This document shows positions 19,581-29,300 of a stretch of DNA of 31,319 bases, piece after piece (positions within the stretch are counted from its first letter, which is position 1; each line of letters starts with the position of its first letter). The stretch covers positions 119,297-150,615 of the forward strand of contig NW_014577653.1 of assembly GCF_000485595.1 (NCBI RefSeq), in the 5' to 3' direction. This DNA is from Priapulus caudatus. Its lineage: Eukaryota; Priapulida; Priapulimorpha; Priapulimorphida; Priapulidae. The notes under the pieces were generated by a model that searched no databases, had not been told where the DNA came from, and saw only the letters and a program-made list of their open reading frames with translations. Position numbers and translations under genes: made by a program.

Positions 19581-19846
19581 GAATTTGGGATATTGGAATT
19601 AGTATACGAAAATAATCTCGCATTATTGCCTTGTCGATTCAATACTCGTTTCCACTGTGAATCATCGCGTATTTACGCCCACACCACCCACGCGCATTAA
19701 TCATAGAAATATCAGACGTGCGTAGTTGCACAACCAATCGCACATGCTGTATCCTAGCTCCACAACAGACCCGTTCTTATGTACAGCTATCGTGGTCCGC
19801 TACATTATCCTGTCAAACTTGCTGCATCTGCAAGCAATGTGCTGTA

Positions 19847-19960
19847 TACGACACACGCACCCCCACGCGCACACACACACGCGCGCACACAGACACGCGC
19901 GCGCGCGCACACGCGCACGCACACGCACACGCACACGCACACACACACACAGACACACAC
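19847..19960. repeat. Alternating purine-pyrimidine tract (CA/CG)n
   Basis: About 110 bp of ACAC and GCGC steps including CGCGCGCGCGCG, a sequence type prone to Z-DNA. Overlapping Thr/His/Arg-rich frames are artefacts. Confidence 0.9.
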
Positions 19961-21130
19961 TGAGTTGACAAGGTAACGTAGCCGACTACGATACTGAACG
20001 GTACATAGTGCGTATTAGAGTTGACGAGTCTTGTTTAGACGGATTTTTTTGTTTTTATATATAGGTTAATAATTCCAATAAAAACACATGACACGTTACA
20101 TATCGTAATTTAGTATACACTGACAAGTGTCCAATAAACTTCATAGTTAACGTGATATATATCATGTGCACGTTGCAGTAATTCAACAGTTGTATGAAAG
20201 TCATAAAAATAGTTGTATAAGACGCCCAGTTGTTAAAAAATAACATAAATAAAATCGACCCACTTCCAATCACAACAGAACCCCATTACCAAATCGTACA
20301 TAAACCCTATATAACAAGTAATAAACATCCTATATAAAACCTTCTAAAAGTTTCACAGCAGTCTCACTTGCATGCACTAGTAAACTGAACGTGTAATCTC
20401 TTACTGAGTATTCTTACTCCGGTATGTTAACATGTACGTGAAAATATACAAAACGTGTTATAAACAGTAGCTAGAATAAACAATACAAGTTCCATACAAA
20501 TAATTAGGATCACGTTACAAATATATGTTTCCTATCAGTTCTCACCAAACTTATTGGCCTCACTAAGCGATTACAGTTTCAATGTTCAAATTGATTTCAT
20601 TCTGGCTACTGACACATCAAGATGTTTCCTCTTGAATGACTTAGCACACATTATAACAATCAAAATCTTTTGATATTTTTACTCATGATTACTAATCTTC
20701 ATTTTTACACTCGGCAAAACTTCACGTTATGCAAGTACATCTACACACACCTCAGTTTTGCACCCGTGTACTTGTAGGTACTTGCACCTGTTCTACCTAA
20801 CAGTTTTGAACCCAATGTGTATAACTTAAGAGCAGGTTAACAAGACAACAAAATCCATCGCGTTACAGCACCATAGCAGCTATTACGAATTTGGTCCACA
20901 TTGACAAGGAATTTGTGCGAAAGACCACACATTATCTGTCTGTAAATGTACAACCCAGTATTTAGACAGCACAACCACAATGCAGTATAACATAAAATTT
21001 AGTTACAGGTATCGGAGGCATATACCGCATATATATTCACCTAAAAACTGCGTGCATTGAACACATGTTGGCCACATGTTATAAACAGTACAGAAATGAT
21101 CGATAGAGAAACCTGAAACCGGAAGATTGC
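19961..21130 (-). other. Region downstream of the minus-strand gene, probably including its 3' UTR
   Basis: AT-rich, no exon seen. No clear AATAAA on the minus strand close to the stop codon was found, so the 3' end is undefined. Confidence 0.4.
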
Positions 21131-23368
21131 TTATTGATAGGTGGGATGCATCGCTGGAAAGTTGTCCAAGTTTGCCTCCTTGTCAGAAGCTTTGCTATCC
21201 TGCACCCTGTTGTCCCAAAAGCTGGCTCTTGCGAGAACGGCGCTCGGAGACTTGCGCTTGTCGACCCTTTGCAGTGAGCGTTGTCCGTACGCGCCGCCAC
21301 GATGAGGGGACCTCGACGCGGACAAGTCTGGCTGGCTGGATGAGTTAGGTGGACGGGAGCGGTAGCGTGTGATGTCCGGGCTGCTTGCTGTGGTGCTATC
21401 ATCCCGGTATGGCCCCGTTGGTGGTCTGCGGCGGTGGGGCACGTCTGGGCTGCTGGTGGTGACACTGTCATCGCGGTATGGTCGTGTAGACACACCTCGG
21501 TAGTGAGGCACGTCTGGGCTGCTGGTGGTGACACTGTCATCGCGGTATGGTCGTGTAGACACACCTCGGTAGTGAGGCACGTCCGGGCTGCTGGCGGTGA
21601 CACTGTCATCGCGGTATGGTCGTGTAGACACACCTCGGTAGTGAGGCACGTCCGGACTGCTGGCGGTGACACTGTCATCGCGGTACGGTCTCGGTGGTGC
21701 CATCCGCTGGTGGGGTGCGTCAGCAGAGCTCGATGTCATGCTGTCGTCGCGGTGGACGCGGGCCGGCTGCCGGCCACCGTGCCTCGCCTCGCCTCCCTCG
21801 TTGATGGTCATCATCTCGTGGCGGGTGCCACCGCCGCCGGCGCTGCGCGCGTGACCAAACTCGCCGTTGTTCAGGTCGGGCGAGCTTTGCGTCAGCTCGT
21901 AGTTCTCCTTGCACAGCAGCGCGTGCCGCGGCGTCGTCACCGGCTGGCTGCCGTGCAGCAACGATCCGTGACGAGGCAGCGATCCGTCCTGTGGCAGGGA
22001 TCCGTGATGGGGCAGCGATCCGTGGTGGGGCAGCGATCCGTGACGGGGCAGGGATCCGTCCTGCGGCGGCGAGTCGTGCCGAAGCCTGCCTGAAGTCGGC
22101 TCGCGGCTTCGCGGCCGATAGGAACCGGATCGTGTCTCCTCCCTCGCCGACTGACTGCGCTGGACCCTACCGCTACTGTAGTGCACGGGACTTCTGATGC
22201 GCTCCAGCGACGAGTAGACACCCGGCTCCGGTGACTGCGTGTCGAATACGGACAGGTTCTTGTTGTCGTAGTCTGGCGGTGGGGTGCGGGGCGTACTGGA
22301 GGACGACCTACCTCGCTCGTAGTCAGGCACTGGCTCTGGGGAGTCTGATACGGACGGCGACATCTCGATCGCTGGATACACGGATGGTGACACCGGCGGC
22401 ATGTCCTCATCTTGCTGACCTCTGTTCGCTGGCACGACTTTCTTTATCGTCCTCGTGGTAATGGTCGTCGTCTTCTTAAACTTGGTCACCTTGCGTGGCT
22501 TCCGTTTGTCCGCCGCGTTGGCATCTGCCGGACCTTGCGAATCGTTTAATTCTGATGAGTCGGCATTCGAGTCGTTTTCTTGATTTTCGTGGGTATTTCT
22601 GACGACCAGCTGGTTGGATACGGGCTCTTCAGCGTGGCTCTGAAGCAAATTCACCTCTCGCAACAACTCGGGCGTGCTACCGACCCGATGAGATTCCTTG
22701 TGCGTCACCTTCGTTGTTTTATGAGTCTTCTTCACGACACGCTTCTTGCCTTGCACAGGCGGTTCAGCCGGCGCGTTGTCCGACATCGCCGTGTTAACAG
22801 TGACCGGCGGCGTGTACGGCGTGACGGCATACGGTGGACTGCGCGGCTCCGCCATCGAGACGCTGACAAGCGGCTGCTGCTGCGGTGCTGCACTGTGGTT
22901 TAGTCGGTCCGTGATGACCTCCGTCGTGACGGTGGGCGGCGGTAGCGTAGTGAGCGGCTCGGGTGAAGTAATTGCCGTGTAGTTAGTGCTGTCGGCGAAC
23001 AGAGAGCGCGCGCCGCTCTTCGACAGGTCGGGCTGGCTCTCCGTCTTACTCTTGTCCTCCTTAAGGAAGCGATTGACTCGTACGAGGCGATCGTCTACAG
23101 CGGAGTTGCGGATCGGCGTGCTCACGAGTACCGGCTCGCTGAACGTCATCTCGCTGTCCTGTATGCGCTTCAGATTGCTGCTCCTGATGGTGACCTCGAC
23201 GTCCGGGAACGACATGTCCAGCCGCTGGTTCGGCTTCGTGCGTCGTTCACTGCTCACTAGCTTCACCTGCTCGTCAGACAATCTGGGAGTCGAAGCGATG
23301 TCAGGTACGTCGCGCGGCGGCGGCTTCCACTTTTTACGGACAGGCTTCACCGGCTCTCGTGGCGGCGT
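21131..23368 (-). CDS. Modular gene last exon (disordered, repeat-rich C-terminus)
   Basis: Acceptor ATTTATAG, phase 0, 745 codons plus stop at 21131-21133. GC-rich. Order: TPPREPVKPVRKKWKPPPRD; Ser/Thr/Pro-rich region; basic tracts KKRVVKKTHKTTKVTHKE and KRKPRKVTKFKKTTTITTRT; acidic/Pro region with PVPDYERGRSSSSTPRTPPP; hexapeptide repeats of HGSLPH type; NYELTQSSPDLNN; six 23-residue repeats (RPYRDDSVTASSPDVPHYRG type); SPSAVLARASFWDNRV and an acidic tail ending NFPAMHPTYQ. No folded domain seen. Long frames on the + strand here are shadows of the GC-rich repeats. Confidence 0.88.
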   Translation of the reverse strand, partial: TPPREPVKPVRKKWKPPPRDVPDIASTPRLSDEQVKLVSSERRTKPNQRLDMSFPDVEVTIRSSNLKRIQDSEMTFSEPVLVSTPIRNSAVDDRLVRVNRFLKEDKSKTESQPDLSKSGARSLFADSTNYTAITSPEPLTTLPPPTVTTEVITDRLNHSAAPQQQPLVSVSMAEPRSPPYAVTPYTPPVTVNTAMSDNAPAEPPVQGKKRVVKKTHKTTKVTHKESHRVGSTPELLREVNLLQSHAEEPVSNQLVVRNTHENQENDSNADSSELNDSQGPADANAADKRKPRKVTKFKKTTTITTRTIKKVVPANRGQQDEDMPPVSPSVYPAIEMSPSVSDSPEPVPDYERGRSSSSTPRTPPPDYDNKNLSVFDTQSPEPGVYSSLERIRSPVHYSSGRVQRSQSAREETRSGSYRPRSREPTSGRLRHDSPPQDGSLPRHGSLPHHGSLPHHGSLPQDGSLPRHGSLLHGSQPVTTPRHALLCKENYELTQSSPDLNNGEFGHARSAGGGGTRHEMMTINEGGEARHGGRQPARVHRDDSMTSSSADAPHQRMAPPRPYRDDSVTASSPDVPHYRGVSTRPYRDDSVTASSPDVPHYRGVSTRPYRDDSVTTSSPDVPHYRGVSTRPYRDDSVTTSSPDVPHRRRPPTGPYRDDSTTASSPDITRYRSRPPNSSSQPDLSASRSPHRGGAYGQRSLQRVDKRKSPSAVLARASFWDNRVQDSKASDKEANLDNFPAMHPTYQ

Positions 23369-26300
23369 CTATAAATATAAGTATGGAACATATGCACCGC
23401 TTGCTTGCTTTCTCACATTAGTGACGGCAGACAGAGAGTCTAGTGCGGCCACTGTAGTGAATTATGCGCATTTTCGCAACCTAGACAGTCACATTATCCA
23501 CAAATAGTGCAATGAGGAGCACTGTAGAAAACCAGTGTAATTCAAAATACAAGAAACTTTAAGATAATATCATTTGTAGCACATCACATGAAAGTAATTA
23601 AAGTAGTAACTTCTGATTAAACTAAGATTGTCGTATTTATTAGCATTTTAAATTGCATTCATAGTAGTACTTGATAGCCAGTAACAATATGATTAATCTC
23701 ATGCTCACTTTTTTCTTCTGATCTTCAATGAATTTTTGTCGGAGTTCAGTCACAGATGGCATTCGTACCAGCTCTTTTCTAAGTGTTCAACAGAAACTAG
23801 AGTAAAATACAGGGCTACAAGTTCAACATACAATCATATTACCCATGTAGCATCTATTTATTTACATTTCCTCGTACTGCCACTACAGCTTTTACGTATA
23901 TAATACTTTTATTCCATACTTTTTGCAATACATTAAACATGTTGTTGTTGTTTTCGGTTTCTTTATTTTATACTGGACTCAAGGGTTTAAATCCACAACA
24001 GTAGAAACCCACTCCAGGAATCTGGCTCGGTCCAGTTTTGGCAGCTCTCACGCTTGCTCTCCATATGACACGATCCAAGGGGTCTACAGCGGAGAGATTC
24101 CACTGTTCCCTATCCTTTTTTACAACCTCCTTCCAAGACATCTTCGGCCTCCCACGTCTCCTTACACCAACAACTTGAACTTCACCAACTGTCTTGATGG
24201 CACCGGTGGAGCGCTGAACATGGCCATGCCAGCGGAGTCTTCTCTCACGTAATATGACATCAAGGTCCAAGATACCAAATCTGCCCAGCAGCTCGTTTGA
24301 AGGGGCCAAATCTTAGATTGTGACATTGCAGATCCATCTGATCATTGCCCTGTCATTACGCCGGAGGCGTTGCAAGTCAACAGATTTCACTGCCCATGTC
24401 TCGCCCCCGTGCAGCATGGCGCTACGGACACAGGTGCCATACACATGACCACAAGTCCTGAGGGACAGATGTCAAGATGTCAGGACAGGAAGCAGCTTCC
24501 GAAACTTCCCCCAGTCGGTCTTTGCTCTAATGATAGTGGCTAATTCACAGCCACCACCCGCCGAGAGAGTATCACCAAGGTAGCAGAAAGAGGGTACCAC
24601 CTCCAGTTTGTCCTGCCCAATCTGCACCTCTAACAGTGGTCTGCCATCAAATGGGCGGGCATCGCCCATGCACCGCTTGCAACAGAAATCCGGGTCGTCA
24701 TTGAGTCGGCCTTTTATGCCACTACACTTCTTATGTAACCAGTGTGCACAGCCGCGACAGCGGACGGAATTACTCCCAACTCCCTTCCTGCACACAACGC
24801 AGGGGTACTTCCCGGAGTCTTCCAAGCGGTCAAGTTCAGCACCACAAATCATCTATACATATTAGGTTTAAATACCTACCATATATTAAATTTGTTCTAG
24901 TAAAAACGAATAGATTTCCCCTTAAACAAGGATTTCCTGTCTGCATGTTGGACTGACGGATATAACTAAATGAGCAGTAAACAATATAATATATATATAT
25001 GATATATAATATATGATATACATATAATGCACATACCTTTCATTTTTGCGGACCTTGACGTCAACAACATCAGCATCATGGTAAACTTTCGGTGTTTGAA
25101 CTTTGACATCAGAGCTGGGTTTCGGAACAGGATTGTTCAGATCCTTGTGCACTTTAACATTAAACTCGCTTGCATGATGCTCTTTACTTTGGGACTTTGT
25201 ATTTTTACTTCAGCGTTTTGCATTCATGCTCTTGTCTATGTGCGGCTGAAGGGTAACTTCCAGCTTGACATCTGAAGCTGGTTTAGTGACGCGGTGCAGC
25301 CACTCGAGGTGTCTGAACCTGAATCTCTGTGTCAGCTGGTGGTTTCTTCTGCTCTGCTATAACAACCTTCGGATCATTCACATTGACATCAGAGCTGGGT
25401 TTCGGAAAATTGAGATCCTTGTGCACTTTAACATTAAACTCGCTTGTATGCTGCTTTACTTTGGGACTTTGTATTTTTACTTCAGCGTTTGCGTTCATGC
25501 TCTTGTCTATGTGCGGCTTAAGGATAACTTCCAGGTTGACGTCAACAACATCAGCATCATGGTGAACTTTCGGTGTTTGAACTTTGACATCAGAGCTGGG
25601 TTTCGGAAATCTTGAGATCCTTGTGCACTTTAACATTAAACTCGCTTGCATGCTGCTTTACTTTGGGACTTTGTATTTTTACTTCAGCGTTTGCGTTCAT
25701 GCTCTTGTCTATGTGCGGCTTAAGGATAACTTCCAGGTTGACGTCAACAACATCAGCATCATGGTGAACTTTCGGTGTTTGAACTTTGACATCAGAGCTG
25801 GGTTTCGGAACATTGAGATCCTTGTGCACTTTAACATTAAACTCGCTTGCATGCTGCTTTACTTTGGGACTTTGTATTTTTACTTCAGCGTTTGCATTCA
25901 TGCTCTTGTCTATGTGCGGCTGAAGGGTAACTTCCAGGTTGACATCTGAAGCTGGTTTAGTGACGGGTGCAGCCACTCGAGGTGTCTGAACCTGAATCTC
26001 TGTGTCAGCTGGTGGTTTCTTCTGCTCTGCTATAACAACCTTCGGATCATCTGGAGGTTCTGCAAAACAGCATGCAAACTTATCGAACATCTAATTGATT
26101 TACAAAAGATTGCGAATGCATATGCATATCCCAGCCATTACACCTGACTACCAGAATATCTTATCAAAATGCGATAGATTACAGTATATATATATTTATT
26201 TTTATACAAATATATATATATAATATATATATATTTATCGTTTATATAAATACCTGGTTTATAGATTTTCGGAGCATTTACAAGCTTCACCATTTCAGTC

Positions 26301-29300
26301 ACTGCCTGTTTCTTTATTGTGACGTTGACATCCTTTTCAACCCTAGGTTGTTTCTTCACCATTACGCTAACATCTTTCTCGGTAGCTGGCTTTTTCGTCA
26401 CAGTTATGTTTACATCCTTTTTGATTATGGGTTGTTTCGATACTACGATGTTGAGGTCTTCTTTAACTGTGAGTTGTTTCTTCACAGTGACATTTACGTC
26501 GGTCTCTGCAGCTGGCTGTTTCTTTACAGTTACGTCAACATCCTTCTTATTTACTTTCTCTTTCTTCACAATTATGCTGATGTCTTTTTCTGTTTCAGGT
26601 GGTTTTACTGGTACATTCACATTCTTTACAATCTAAAAGCCAAAACATATTGTATTAGCAGCTACAGTAGACAAGAACTGGAATTCATGATAGTGGTTTA
26701 GAATTTTTTCACCGATAACAAAAATAACTAATTAAACTAGAAACGAGCAGTTGTCGCCAACTACATGTATCCCCCGTGAATGGAATATCTCTGTAAGGAC
26801 GTAGAAGGCAGGTAAAGTTAAATAAGTGACAAAGACAAAGGTTTGTTAGACAACTGGTGTGCCTCAGATGTGCTAGTATATGGAATCTGGTTACCCTAGG
26901 AGGCCGAAGAGGAAATGTAAGTCGACGGTGAAGGTCAAACTAAGGTCAAGGGCAGTGGTGGTTTTGGTATGCGACAGACCTTCTCCTCAAAATGTGTAAG
27001 CATACCAAGTTTGGTCGCGCTAGATCAATTAGGGGCCGAGTTAGAGAGCGGAAGGGAAATATGATCAAGGTCAAGGTAAAAGTGAAATAAAGGTCGCAGT
27101 GACCTGGTGGGCAGTTTTTACCCGATCTCGGATGATCTTCAAATTTGGCATGAAGGTGCGTTGTGGTAAAGCGAAGACGCCAATCGTTTTTGGTGTGGGT
27201 GGAGTCATCGTTGCCATGGTAACAACATTTTTGTGGAAATATTGTAGAACCTGTAACTTGTGCTGTTTTTACCCGATTGTCATGGAATTTGGCACACAGG
27301 GCCGATATAACATGTCCTATATATATATATGTATATATATATATTTGATGACAATCGAAAATTTAATTATAAATTTAAATACAAATTTTAATACAAATAT
27401 TAAATTTAAATTTTTATTTTTTAAATTTTTAAATTTTTAAAATTTAAATTTTAATATAAATTTTAATACAAATATAAATTTCATGACAATCGGGTAAAAA
27501 GTGCAGAAGTTACAGGTTCTAGAATATTTCGACAAAAAATGTTGTTACCATGGCAACGATGACTCCGCCCACACCAAAAACAATAGGCGTCTTCGCTTTA
27601 CGATAATGCACCTTCATGCGAAATTTGAAGATGATCCGAGAACTGCAGCCGGTAGAGCGTTCACAAGGAAATCTCTGCGGCGGCGGCGGCAGCGGCGGCG
27701 CGACGAGGCCAAATCCATAGTATCCCCACGAACTTCGTTCGGGGGATACAATAAAACATATCACGGTACTAACACGGTGGCAGCTAACACGAAAATCATT
27801 ATAATAAAAATAACCTCATTATGAGAAGGACATGAGCATTGTATAAAATACTGAGTTGAGTTGTAAAACATCCATGTTTAAGAAAGAAACTCCCAAAACT
27901 AAATACGCACCATATCTCCGCTAGTTGATGGCTTCTCAGCCGGTTTATGCTGCTGTTTTTTCAAACCCTGCACGTAGTAGTCTCTCAAGTACTGCTCCTG
28001 TTTGATGCTCTTCAGGCCACAGTCGATGCGAGCTTCTCCTTCAGTTATGTAGATGTCATAAGGAGTCTCACCGACATGATCCCCAACCAGGGGGTGTGGT
28101 ACGTTTTCTTCCCCACCATAGAATATCTTCTCAAACTCCTGTTAAAAAATAACTCCAGATCAAATCAATACAACCATGATTTTAACCGCTATTCATCTCA
28201 AACTGTTACCTTGAAGTCAAAATCTTCATCGCTATTTGTCATAGGTCTTACGTCCGACTGTCGAGTAGATGAGTTGGCTTGTTTTACTGATGAATAAACA
28301 GATGAGATACATAATGACGACATGATATTTAACATCTAGCGTGCTGGATCTCACACCTGATATGGAACGCGTCGATCATCCTGCGTTCTAGTCATTGGAG
28401 GCGGCCTCTCTCTTTTCAGCTCCACCTTTGGCCATGGTCTCTCTGGCTGCGGCACAGGTTTCATCTTGCCAGCAGTGAGCTTCAGCATCTCTCTGCGGGT
28501 CCTCTCTTCAATGATTCGCGTCACACGCTCTCGCGTCACACTCTCGTCCTCCTCAGGGCTGTCAAAGCAAAATTCCCCGTCAATGCAGACACTATAGAAG
28601 GTGCAAAATATTACTCATGGTCAATTGACCTATATCTTTCTCGGTGGGAAAACTGTACCCCCCTTGGATACTCTTGCCCAGTTGGTCATGCTAATTCAGT
28701 TTCTGGTATGCACACCAAAATGTCACATTTGGAGGATGTAGATACCAAGCAGTTTTTAGAACATCCTATCACAATTCTGAACAATTCACAATCTGTTAAT
28801 CAAGCTAGCCAGACATGTAAATTCACATTATTATTTTCTTTCTTCGTTTGAGAGTAATCACTTGCAAACGTGGTAACAAAATTTTAACACGACTTGCACA
28901 TGTGACATTAGGCTACTAGCTAAGCACTACCATTTTGCATTTCCCTATGACCTTTACAAGAATAGAGAGCCGAAGTGTGATGTCATGTTGGCATGGCAAT
29001 GAAAAAGCTGGTTCTAAACAACCAGCATGATACAACAGGAAGGTAACACAATCGCTTCAGGTTTCTGTATGATTGCAAGCAATTATATGCCTGCCTAACC
29101 AGCAACTTACTCAGGTGGTGGTAGATTATCTATGTTTATGTTATATGTAGACTTATGCCTGGCCGGCTCATATGCCTCGTGTTCCTGCCTCTCCCTCTCT
29201 GCCTTCATCTTTAAAAAAAAACATCTCATCATTGGTATGTGTTAAATGTCATGTAACGTTAACTTATAAAGAGGATATCAAAACAGACAAGTAAAAATTT

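Noticed and set aside
19718-19976. Three overlapping His/Thr/Arg-rich frames
   Set aside because: They come from the CA/CG microsatellite.
21434-22093. 219-codon + strand open frame
   Set aside because: Antisense shadow of the 69-bp and 18-bp coding repeats in the last exon of the minus-strand gene.
25037-26059. Calling the whole minus-strand gene a pseudogene because of the frame breaks
   Set aside because: All other exons are open with consistent phases, and the breaks are confined to near-identical repeats where consensus errors are likely.
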